Positions 48,936-61,100 of a DNA stretch of 64,000 nt are shown here, piece by piece. Origin of the DNA: Stramonita haemastoma (lineage: Eukaryota > Mollusca > Gastropoda > Neogastropoda > Muricidae); contig CM060334.1 in NCBI GenBank assembly GCA_030674155.1, positions 32,576,017-32,640,016 of the forward strand, read 5' to 3'. Position 1 is the stretch's first letter, and each line of letters opens with the position of its first letter. The position numbers and the translations under genes are program-made. The notes beneath the pieces were generated by a model. The model was not told where the DNA came from. It made no database searches and saw only the letters and a program-made list of their open reading frames with translations.

Positions 48936-49974
48936 TGCAAGAGTTCTTTACTCTTTGAACAGTTGCTTTTGGTATCTACCAAGGACTTACATTCCTGTAA
49001 TTATGAACCTCCAACACAGAAACACTTAATTCTTTAGGTGGGGGATTCAAAGTAGGAAAAAAAAACAATCCCTCCCCTCCCCCAGCAACTGTACATATTT
49101 CCCAATTCTTCAATGAGTCAGACCACTCATTCACTATCTAAGCCCTGTGGGTTTTTAAATCAGCCGAGAGACCAAACTCACTATATCCCTACCCTACAGA
49201 GAAAAGCTGGGGCCCGAATCCTGTTTGCCCGGAAAGTGTGTCAACATCGCCATTTCAAACATTTACTTTACAGATAATCCCCCATGTCCAACTGCAGGTT
49301 GTCTCCCAGTGGGAACCCCCTTATGTTGACCCTACTCATACCCATGGTCTGTTGACCAGAAACACAGTTTCAGTCCTGTGTGGACTGACGACGACAACGT
49401 TTGTACTTGAAAGACCTCGCTCTTTATCACCGATTGATTTGTTTGCAATAATAACGTCAGGCTAGGAATGCCAGATAGGGAGCACAGGGGCTTAATCTGC
49501 AAGGGCTCCTATGTAGCAGTGACCCCCCCCCCCCCCCCCCCAACCAGATTTCTGTCATGGAAGACCAAATATATAGCTGTTTGCCGCGTTATCCTTTCTG
49601 ATGATAGCTTAAATGTGATAGGGCATCAGATAAACAGTATGGAAGCAAACAAACAGACACTAGAGGATGGAGTATATGGACTAACGCCTGCCATTTTCCA
49701 TACACAGAGAAAGCCTATGTCTCAGACCAGGAGTTGAGTACATGGTCAGCATTTCTGATGATTGCATAAGTTGCACGATTTTGGGAGAGAGTGGGGGGGG
49801 GGGGGGGGTAAAAATCCGTACACCTATGTTTTTTTTCTCCAAGAACTAAATATGCCTGGTGTTTTGTGTTGAAACCAGATATTGCTTCATGTAAAGTTTG
49901 TTCATAACTTTCCTATCTTAAATTTTTTAAATGTGCTTTTTAAAATTTGGCTTACATGAGTGGCTAATTAAATG

Positions 49975-49976
<2 letters not shown>
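48936..49976. other. Intergenic, nothing recognised
   Basis: C run at 49521-49541 and G run at 49790-49808. No coding similarity. Confidence 0.45.

Positions 49977-50053
<77 letters not shown>
49977..50053. repeat. (TA)38 microsatellite
   Basis: Pure TA over 77 bases. Confidence 0.97.
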
Positions 50054-50055
<2 letters not shown>

Positions 50056-50069
50056 TTTCATGTATGTGT

Positions 50070-50102
50070 CAGAGAGAGAGCAAGAGACAGAGAGAGAGAG
50101 AC

Positions 50103-50135
<33 letters not shown>

Positions 50136-50147
50136 GAGAGAGAGAAT
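50070..50147. repeat. (GA)n/(GACA)n tract
   Basis: Purine-rich repeat, 16 bases after the TA tract. Confidence 0.94.
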
Positions 50148-50247
50148 GTATGTGTGCACATATTAACACTTAATTTTTCTTGGGACTGACTTCCTGCACC
50201 CACTGATTTGGCAGATTTATTTCATTTAATTTTGAGTGCAAGTGTGA

Positions 50248-50249
50248 GT

Positions 50250-50310
<61 letters not shown>
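50248..50310. repeat. (GT)n microsatellite
   Basis: About 28 GT units, running into the SINE that follows. Confidence 0.95.
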
Positions 50311-50311
<1 letters not shown>

Positions 50312-50312
<1 letters not shown>

Positions 50313-50538
50313 AGGTGTCTAAACACGACACCAGTGTGCATGTTTCTCAATCTTTTTTACTGGTACACAATGGCCTGAGCCAACACATTCTGTGTGCGTT
50401 TGCACATGGGACATTGTCTTATCCAAAGAACTTTTAGGGGAATAGAGTATGTATGGATGTTAACTTCAGGGAGCAAAATCACAGACTATCCAAGAGTAAG
50501 CTCAATGTTCTAACCACAAGACTATCCTGCCCCTTTGG
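50312..50538 (-). mobile_element. SINE family A copy with tRNA-like head
   Basis: ggtgtctaaacacgacacc, actggtacacaatggcctg, ctgtgtgcgtttgcacatgg, ttatccaaagaacttttagg, then taaccacaagactatcctgc (head, reversed). Module partly deleted. Confidence 0.78.
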
Positions 50539-51842
50539 CAGAATTAAAGATAGTAATACTGCCCTTTCATGTACGCCCATTAAAACAGGCAAAAGTCAAC
50601 AAAACTTTGTCAAATAATCATTCAAACACCTTAACAACCAGATCTAAGTCTACCTATATCATGCATCTGAAAAAGCATAATAACCAAGTATATCTTACAT
50701 CCTGAATATCAGGGTCAGACTGGAAATCAAAAGCAACCAAGTACCCATAAAAACAAAAACAAAAAAAGGAAGAGGGATTTTTTGGTCCAGTTCAGTTCTG
50801 ACAACCAAACCAATGGCATCAAACTGGCATCATAGATTACCTTCAGATCCCCAATCTGCTGCTCTGACCATGAGGCTACCCCACTCCCTTTCTTAAACAT
50901 GATGGCTAGGTTGAAAACAACACAAACTGATCAACTGTCAGCTCTGTACAGACACTATGCTAACATGAATGTCGAGTGTCCGAGTTGTTACCACTGGGCA
51001 TTCCTTAGCTTAACACCCTGGTGATCACTGAGCATAGATACATACTCTTTGTCTCACTCATCACACCAGGAAATCACTGTGAGAACACACTGGACAAGAA
51101 GTTTGCATGTATGGCTGCTTTCAACAGCCTTGCCACATTGGTGGCCATACTCCGACTTCAGAGGCGAATGTCAGAAAATACTTTTGCAAAGGTTATGGTT
51201 GGAAACACAAATCTCACAATGCACAAACTAACTCTCTCTTTAGAATTTTGTTTTTATTTGAAAAGAAGAAATTCCAGCAATATCAAATGCAACTGCAGAC
51301 AATAAATTCTTCAAAAAAGTGGTTAGGTGAGCGGTCTGTATACAACCTCAACCAATCTTAATCTCTAATTTCCTTAAATCATCAATGATTCCTTTTTCTT
51401 GTTGAACACATCATTGAGTCACTATCTGTACCAGTCCATAACTACCATCAAATTCTCATGATGAATTTAAAATTGGGTATCATTGCAGTTTTTCATCTGG
51501 CAAAACCCTCCGTCTCTAGTCTTATCTGCTGAGAGAGGAAAACTGGTAGCTACACTTTTCACTGTTTGCTGCCTCCTTCAAACTTAACATCAGGACTGAT
51601 CAAAACAGGACATTTAGCAGCAGGTTTCAGCATCGTGGATAACTAATGCTGGAAGACTTCAGCTCTGCTACTCATTTACAGCATAAAATATATTCCTAGT
51701 TTGCGAGATTCTGTCTGTCTCCTATTCAAAGCAGAATGTAGTATGAGCTCAACGAGACTGACATCAAACAGTTAAGTAATATCTATTTCATGGATGCTAA
51801 TTGTCAACTATTCCTAATTGATTGTGTGTTTTTTTGTTCTTT
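50539..51842. other. Intergenic, nothing recognised
   Basis: No exon, repeat family or RNA gene identified; an isolated ctgaccatgaggctacccca string (50865-50884) could be another reversed SINE head remnant. Confidence 0.45.
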
Positions 51843-52215
51843 GGCTACAGCTTCACCAATGGTGAGATTTTTACATAGGCAACCGTTTTTCCACCCAAAA
51901 TCAAGATCACTGCATTTCGACTTAGGGGATACAGTTGGGAATTGAATACATCTACAAAATTTGCCTGGACAGTCAGGAGGTACCTCCCTGCTCTTTCTAA
52001 TTTTTCAACTGTTGTGGGTTCTTTTATCATGCACAAGTTGGTAAGCACATGGGTCTGACTGGTTTAAAGTCTCTTCTGAAAGACTAGACATTCAGTTCAA
52101 TTGTCCAATCAAACTGGGAAGAAAAGACAAGGATGGGAATCAAACCCTAATGACCTCACGTTTTACTACAAAATACTTGTTAGGCAGGTGAACGTCTCAA
52201 CCACAATCCTCCTTA
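51843..52215 (-). mobile_element. SINE family B, near full length
   Basis: Plus-strand order: cagcttcaccaatggtgag, taggcaaccgtttttcc, a family C-like stretch (gttgtgggttcttttatca), ggtttaaagtctcttctga, gacattcagttcaattgtcc, gatgggaatcaaaccctaat, caggtgaacgtctcaacca. The last two are reversed B and A boxes of a head that differs from family A. It appears to be a mosaic of B and C modules. Confidence 0.7.
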
Positions 52216-53101
52216 TTCTTAAATGTAATTCCTCAATCCCTACTGCAGATGGAACAGAAAATCCTTCAATCATCAACAGCAAAAGAAAAATCTGCATATA
52301 TATACATCACCTAAAGACCATATATATCCTTTTCATCACCTCACACATTCACACGCATTCAGTCAATAAAACCAGTTTGTTTTTCTTGTTTAATTGTATA
52401 CCTCAGCAGAGCAAACAATAGTATCACAAAGGCATGTGCAAACTGTTCAGCCAGCAGACGCTACTGTCTCAGTGTCACAACAAATTAAATACAAATCACT
52501 TGCCAAAAAAGTTTGATTCAGGTATGCATAAGCTAGATTATTTTATATCTCATTTGATTTGGACATGCATAAGATGCAAAACAAAATCTCTCTCAGCAAT
52601 GTTGTGTAAATATTTAAATAACTGTGACATTCTCTCTGCACATTTGCTTCCTTTCACTTACCGAAACATCTGTGTCCGCCACAGCACACTTCACCAGTTG
52701 TTATCTACTGAGGAGCCGACAGCCACTGGACAGGTCAGGCTGTAAAAACTAATGTCTCTATTTCAGTAACTGTTCATTATAGCTATAATGTTAAAACAAT
52801 GTAAAACAGTAAGCACTGTACATAAGAAAAAGGTTTTAGAATTAAAATTTCCAAAAACTTCTAACAAAATTATAAATGTTGAGAAGCCAAAATGTTGTCA
52901 GATAAAAAAAACATCTGATCATATTATTAAAAAAACACAAAAAAACTTTTGTTCAAAAGAAAACACAAAAACTGACATTTAAAAACATAATACAAAAAAG
53001 AATGTTAAAAGTCCAAACACGTATTTCCACATTGTTTAGCAATCTCATTTTCTCTCACAAAAAGGACATCTCAACTCCCTCTCCCCCAAACACACAAAAC
53101 T

Positions 53102-53107
<6 letters not shown>
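52216..53107. other. Intergenic, AT-rich, nothing recognised
   Basis: A-rich sequence; open frames here are short and unsupported. Confidence 0.5.

Positions 53108-53180
<73 letters not shown>
53108..53180. repeat. (CA)35 microsatellite
   Basis: Pure CA over about 70 bases. Confidence 0.97.
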
Positions 53181-54497
<1,317 letters not shown>

Positions 54498-54794
54498 TAA
54501 AGTTAAAAGTTAAAGTCTGTCCCGAGCCTAAGGCTCATCAGGCCGGTGCTTATCCCGGTTTCTGTGGCGCTAAGCGACTGAGAGTCATAGACTCCCCCCT
54601 GGATAGGACGCCAGTCTATCGCAGGGTTAACCCCCCAACACAAGGTTGGTACCCCTTTTACACCTGGGTGGGGTGAGAAAATAGCCGTAAAGTGCCTTTT
54701 CCAAGGGCACAACGCCATAGCCGACAGCTGGGATCGAACCCGCAACCTTTAGATTACGAGTCCAACGCCCTAACCACTCGACTACCGCGGCGGC
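54498..54794 (-). mobile_element. SINE family T (tRNA-Thr-like head), with 13-14-bp target duplication
   Basis: On the minus strand the head starts gccgccgcggtagtcgagtg, has an anticodon-loop-like ctcgtaa (CGT, Thr) and B box gggttcgatccc. The acceptor arms pair at six of seven positions. The body carries cttttacggctat and tctatgactctcagtcgc, and the tail is an (ACTTTA)n-like run. The target sequence ctatgttgcagcgt flanks it exactly at 54484-54497 and 54794-54807. Identical duplication means a fairly recent insertion. Close relative at 61020-61308. Confidence 0.92.
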
Positions 54795-54807
54795 TATGTT
54801 GCAGCGT

Positions 54808-55195
54808 AAGACATTTATAATGGATTGATTCTGTATTCTCTAAAATGGCAACTCAACCATTAATTGAAAAAAACTACATTGTGCCTTCCAATAAGTGTTA
54901 TACTGAATGAGGGTATACGCGTGTAAGCACAAAGCCAGGAATGGCACAGATCTGGAACTAGAGTCCATTTCACCTTTAAAGCAGCAAGTTGAACCACGAT
55001 TTGGTCAAAATGTTGACCAACAATGCAGCAACACTTAACATGGCCAAAGACGGAACACTACACAATAACAATATCCAGTGACGATGAAAGAGATATTTTA
55101 ATTGAAATCAATTAGTTTAGTTTAACTAGACAGACTGTTTCAAAGTGGATGATCATCCAGAAAGTAATTCATACTATGTTCCTATGAACAAACAG
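54808..55195. other. Intergenic, nothing recognised
   Basis: Unique-looking sequence between the SINE and the piggyBac-type element. Confidence 0.5.
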
Positions 55196-56260
55196 TTAAC
55201 CCTTTGCTGGGCACAACGCCCCAAAGCGCCCGACCCTGTCCTTGGGCAAAACGCCCCAAAGCGCCCGGCGACATGACCGTCACTTTAGAGCGATCATACA
55301 GTCGAAATTCCCGCCAATCTCGCTTCAAATCTCGTGAATATAGAAGCCACGAGACTGCCCGCGAGACTTCCGCATGTTTATTACAAATGGCGGCGATTGG
55401 AGTGAGTTTGTTGCAAGTTTTGGAGGAAAAAAATCGCAAATTTTTCCAAGATGGATGCTATCTTCGAACCCGACATGTACGATCGTTTTTACAGCTTCCA
55501 TGCCGAAAATATGACGCTGTGAGATGTGTATCTAGGCTCAAATATCGATGTAATCGATCCTAGTAGTGTGCGCACTTCTGAGTTTGTTGACTGAAGTGAG
55601 AGAGACGACTTTGACTACGGCGAAGTTCGAGACGATAATCGATCGTCAAATCTAACACGGCCGATACGCGTTTTGAATTCTACTCTTAGATTTGGGGAAA
55701 TTATCGCGGATTTCAAGTTCGGCAATGGTTCAGAACTTAATATATTTTATTATTTGGTTGCTATTCGGGATTTTGATACGGCAGCGGCTCAAACTTAAAC
55801 GTTAAGCTGATCGCGATCATCGGTAAACAAAAATGGCGGTCGTCGGAATGTTCGATGTGTTCGTGCACCATTTATCAAAAAAACTATAAAACCAACAGTA
55901 GGTTGAAAATATCTTTTCTATAATTGTTTCTTAATGTTTTAGTTTTTATTTAATCAAAATCCATGCACGCATTCTAAAGTTATTGCAACGCTAACTGTAA
56001 CACACGCAAACCAATCAATGACTTTGTGTGTTTATGCATTATAATTCTAAAAGAAAATAAAAATAATGACAAAAATTGGGTATTAGCAATTTCTTTATTC
56101 ATTTCTGCATCTTGCTGTTTTTATTTCATCAAAATCCACCTGACCATTGTAGAGTTATTGCATGTTAAATACATACACCCACTCACAAGCCATCCACCTC
56201 CATTTTCTCTGCCCAGCAGGAAGGTGACAAATGATTTTGCTGTGCCCAGCAAAGGGTTAA
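55196..56260 (+). mobile_element. piggyBac-type DNA transposon, non-autonomous (1057 bp plus TTAA at both sides)
   Basis: TTAA at 55196-55199 and 56257-56260 flank perfect 16-bp termini: CCCTTTGCTGGGCACA at 55200-55215 and its complement at 56241-56256. A CCC..GGG end with TTAA duplication is diagnostic of the piggyBac superfamily. A subterminal pair of about 25 bases (aacgccccaaagcgcccg at 55215 and about 37 bases later) lies at the left end, and an internal pair (atcaaaatccatgcacgc and atcaaaatccacctgacc, about 175 bases apart) lies in the right half. At 1057 bp it is far shorter than autonomous copies and lacks the DDD catalytic domain, so it needs a transposase in trans. The TTAA footprints and termini are intact. 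Confidence 0.93.
55451..55798 (+). pseudogene. Remnant of a transposase N-terminus inside the piggyBac-type element
   Basis: From ATG at 55451 the frame reads MDAIFEPDMYDRFYSF and on, with in-frame TGA at 55520-55522 and 55592-55594, then stays open to TAA at 55796-55798 (116 codons in all). The segment between is acidic, as piggyBac transposase N-termini tend to be. That it is the transposase start is inferred from position; I do not recognise a domain. Two TGA codons in an otherwise open frame fit C-to-T decay of CGA codons. Confidence 0.5.
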
Positions 56261-57932
56261 AACAAGTCATTCTGATTAGGTAAGTGCACAAGACTCAAAA
56301 CAATCCCGAGTACAGATACCGATTCTTGCCCACATCAGGAAGACAAAGCTACTGATTATGACAAGTTTTTTTTTTGTTTATGGATAAAGAAGACAGTTAA
56401 AATACCAACACCATTATGATTTTTTCTTCTCGTTGATAAATGAAGGACACAGATGAGGGAATATGTATTCAACAAATGATAACAAAACTATTCAGAAAGC
56501 CCTGAACAATTGAACACTACAGCACTAAGCTGTGAAAACAACAGCTGAATTACACGATTTTTTAAAGGAATAGTTTTGTTTCAATTTTCTTCCAAAAATT
56601 GTATGTTTTTAGTTTGATTCATGTTCTATGCCATATTCCAACATCAATGATATGGGCACCAAGTGTTTGACATTTCAAAGAGTACTGTATTATGCTGTAC
56701 ACCCAGTAAAGTGAATGATGAGAAGAGAGTTGTAATGCAAAGCATTAAAGTGGGTACTGCAGTCAATCTTTCCTTTTTACTTTGGTTTGTCTTTGGATGG
56801 GGATTAAAATCAAGGTCATGATTATTTCCCGACAACAAACAATCTCTGTTATGCACATTGTTATAAACTTGGCCAAAAAGGCCACATCAGGGACAATACC
56901 ATAAAAAAGTAGCAAAAACGATAGCAATTATTAAAAAAAAAAAGCTAACTAATAATACAAATGAATTAAATGTTAACAACATTGACTTTATAAACTTAAA
57001 AGGAGCAACAACAACAACAAAAGAAAGAGTAATTCTTTCCTAACAATGCAGTTGGGATTTTTTGTGACAAGGACAGAGTTCAGCATAACTGGTTCAACAG
57101 ACTGCTATCCCATTACCAACAGTGCAGAATGAACTGTATGAAGTAAACAATACAGTACATGGGATGTAAGCAATTTTGAATAAAATTCAGTTTAGTATAA
57201 ACTGCAGTACAGTCCACTTAACATGAATCACCATAACTTGTGAATGCACTCATGGGTCTGAGCTTAAAATGATTAAAACATTGTTCCTTGAAAAATTGCC
57301 AAAATGTTAATCATCTTACATTAACAGTTTGATATGAATACAGAGAATCAGAGCAAAGTAAAGTGTGATTCTCTTTTAACAGATTTATTCAAAAAGGCTG
57401 TGTGCTGTATGGCTCATTCAATCTGATGACAATTTCACTGAAGTGCTGTACCAGCAAAGTAAGCTTTTATTTTTGAACTTCATGGATGCCTTCATATGAC
57501 TTATGTCGCCCTATACATGGTAATCATTCAAACGAGGCTCAGTCCTCATTAGAACGTCCCATCATTTTGACTTTCTGGTATTCATCAACTATCATCAAAA
57601 TTTATTTTCATGGCCAACATATCACATTAGGCGGACTTTACTGTGACCTAAACAATGTCATGTTAATGCCAGAAGTTTTCGACAAAAAAATACTAACAAG
57701 TGAAGAAAAAAAAAAGCAATATCAAATCAATTGAACAAACAGAACAAAACTTCATAAAAAATAAAAAGTATAAAAAAAACAGGTGCATCCAATAAATTAA
57801 GCGGTGCAAAAAACCATTTCTCAGTTTCCTCCGGTTCACTTTCACACTTGCACCAAAAAAATGCCCAAAAGACGGAACATCAACAAAAGGTAACAGAACA
57901 TAACAGGGGGTAGATCCTAACCTAGCACGTCG
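56261..57932. other. Intergenic and probable 3' UTR of the minus-strand DTWD2 gene
   Basis: Minus-strand AATAAA hexamers lie at 57601-57606, 57466-57471 and about 57383-57388, any of which could end the transcript. No coding similarity elsewhere. Confidence 0.45.
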
Positions 57933-58124
57933 TCAAAGAACGGCATCATCCCCATCATTCTCCTCTGGATTCTTGCTCTGCTGCTGCTGCAAGCGTCGCT
58001 GCACAGATCGCGGCAGGGGCTTTGTCCACAGGCCGTTTTCAATTTTGTACTCTCGGCTCTGGTGCTGCACTGCCCCGTACCTGATCTGGAAGTCACACAG
58101 TGCCACCAACGGACGGGTCAGTAT
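57933..58124 (-). CDS. DTWD2: DTWD2 last exon
   Basis: Acceptor gtgtggtttcag. 63 codons from [20 protein letters not shown] through [16 protein letters not shown] to DGDDAVL, then TGA at 57933-57935. LLRPL.ALC.FQ and KNGL..KP.P are the matching human blocks. Confidence 0.95.
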   Translation of the reverse strand: MLTRPLVALCDFQIRYGAVQHQSREYKIENGLWTKPLPRSVQRRLQQQQSKNPEENDGDDAVL

Positions 58125-61100
58125 CTGAAACCACACACAAAAAAACAGCATCAATAAACCATAATCACACACAACCAATGAAGCACTAATGCTGTCCTTT
58201 ATGCTGATAAATCACACCAACGCATTCAGAACTTGTATAAAAACAAAGGATTAACTGTTTGGCTAAATTGTAACTCCTTTCAAATCTTTTGTGTGTGTGT
58301 GTGTGTGTGTTTGTTCTGTTTTGAAATGGTATATATAGATAGATATCGTACAGTGAAATATTTCCAAAGCTAAAAGAAGTATCTTTAATCAACAACAATT
58401 CTCATCCCTTCAACCTCCCTCACCTGTAACATCTTAGCAACTGAGCCCTGCAACTACCTCAACAAAGATTTCAATATATGCCCCTGAACAATAAAATAAT
58501 ACACTGTATATTCCAAAAATGCAATATGCGCCTGTTGTACTGCTATTTCAGTCTATCACTAAATGTCCTATTCTTAAAAACTACTAAAAGATAGAACATG
58601 AGGCTTGATACCAATAGAAAATGTTTTTTAAAGGTGATGTTCAAAGTCTACTGTATGGTTCTCAGCAATATATAGCATCAACTGCTGAAGTCATCCATCA
58701 TTCTGCAGCTGGAAGATTTCTATAATCTAGTCTCCTAGGAGTCTGTAATCCTCCCCCCCCCCCCCCTCTCTTATTGTTTCATCATTATTTATCTTACTAA
58801 ATAACAAAGTAGAGAATAAGCCAGAAACCAAAGAAAAAAAAGTAAAAAGCCACCTACCAATTTCACATTTATGCAGTATTATGGTACTTATCAATCTATA
58901 AGTATACCAGACACTTTTCAGTATCAGCTGGGGGGTTTTAAAATTTTTTTTTTAGTAAATGATTAAGCTATGGATGTATAAATAACTTCTTGGGGAAAAA
59001 AAAGCCTCCATGCTTACATAACAGATCTGTAAAAAAAAAAAAAATCAAAACAAATAAATCCTTTTCTGATATTGCAATTCCAAATGATAAAGAAATATCC
59101 AGTAAACAAGATACTCATACCTCCACAATCTCTGGACGATTTTCCAGGATGGACAAAGCCACAGCAGCAGTTTCTAACGTGGACAAAGCCCCGTCTGTGG
59201 GCTGAGTGCGTATCACATACTTGCTCTTCTCCCCATGGTGGATCTGAACCTGTCACAACCAAAACTGTTGGCATCACCGGTTAAAACTTGATCATACTTT
59301 TCAGCAATCAGAAACTTCCAGTTTTCAAGTCAGTCCGTAGTTTCCCTAAACAACTACTTGACTTGAAACGAGAGAAATATACTGTTTATTGCCCTTCTCA
59401 CTCCTGAATACAGCAAACTGCAATATCATTAACCACCAACACTGTAACAGGACAATCTCAAAGCTAAGCAGAATCAAAACACAGCACCTGGGGGTGGGAT
59501 AGCCTAGTGGTTAAAGCACAGAGTCCCTGATCAAATAGTATGGGTTCAAGCCATCACCAAGGCACCTGTATTAGGGGATTTTACCTTGGAGTTAGCATCA
59601 GTACTGACTACACTCCCCTCCACAAGTCCATAGAATGAGACTATAAACAAAGGCCCCATGTGCAAACAACTGCAAAGCATCTTGCGTACATGTTAAAACC
59701 ACATTCCATCTTTCAGAACAGTATGTCATTTTCAGCCAGTAGGAACAGATAAAATTTTCCCCCAAAACATAAAAATCCACATGCGCATGGATGTTTTTCC
59801 ATAAAATCCACATGCACATGGATGTTTTTCCATAAAAACCACATGCACATGGATGTTTTTCTATAAAAACCACATGCACATGGAAGTTTTTAGACACCAT
59901 CCCTGAAATCAGAATTAAAAATTGTCACAAAAGCATTATCTCACTATTGGTGAACCTCAGAGTTCTTGTTTTTCGTCAAAAGCTCAGACAGCAACTACTG
60001 TTGTTTGTCATACAAGTGAAATTATCTTGTAAGTGTCATAAAAATATCGCAGAACTAAAGGTTGAAAAGGATAGTCCGACGCCCATTTTATGTCCACCAC
60101 AACAGTGGGTTTTAGTTTTTTCCCTCAAAGTTTAAATGTAAAAAGGATCAAACCTCTGTGGCACCCATCAGCTGTGAACACAGCATTTCGAAAAAAAATC
60201 TTACATTCTCACCCAGGGTTACAGTACTTGAAGCTTCCACTAAGTCTAAATATAAATATATTTTTCAGTTTCAGAAATAAATTTTGCAATAAAACAATTT
60301 TCAAGCTAACATAAAAATGAGTAACCACTTCTCTCTCTTATTCTCTGTTGAACCCTTTTAGGGGGTGGAAGGGGGAAGGTATGGGAGAGGGGGTTTGTTA
60401 CTGACCACCACTCTCTTTACTGCATATCAAGAATACTTTCTCACCTTTTGAGGCCATTGTATCATTTCGTTCTGACAGTAGAGACCCTTGGCCTGGGCCC
60501 AAGTGCCATCCAGGATCACAAGGTTGTAGCCCAGGGGAGGTCTTGAGCAGTCTTGGTCTACTGGAAGTTTGGCCAGATCGACAGCTCCTGGGCCAGGGTA
60601 GAGGAGCAAAGTGTTGGGAGATCGCAACACCTCTGCCAGCGCTGGGTATCTGCAACAATGTTAAATCATGCCATGGTTTGAACGACTGGTCACAATTCAA
60701 CTTTGGCTATATGACAACTGCTATCACAGCCTGTGTGGTTCCAACACCCTAATAAAAATAGATTTAAAACATTCCAACAGCAAAGTCTTCATGTCCTTGG
60801 TGGACGTTTGTAATATTACAGATGTATAAAATCATTTTCTTCAAAAAATATTAAAGACAACCCTCACTGGAAAAACACATGGAAATCTAGTCCGATAGCA
60901 CTAGAACTCATTTTTCACTACTTTCATAAGCTTAAATATTTGCTAATGAAATATTTTCCCGGTTTCCAGAAAGATAGACACACACATGTATAAATTTATA
61001 AACTTGAGTTTAATACAGTTAAAGTTAAAGTCTGTCCCGAGCCTAAGGCTCATCAAGCAGGTGCTTATCCCGGTTTCTGTGGCGTTAAGCGACTGAGAGT

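Noticed and set aside
54720..54794. tRNA-Thr (CGU) gene
   Set aside because: The cloverleaf has mismatches in the acceptor and T arms, and the sequence is the 5' head of a SINE with target duplication; a second copy is at 61235-61308.
55204..55563. 119-codon open frame as a host gene
   Set aside because: It lies within the piggyBac-type element and is in a different frame from the likely transposase remnant.
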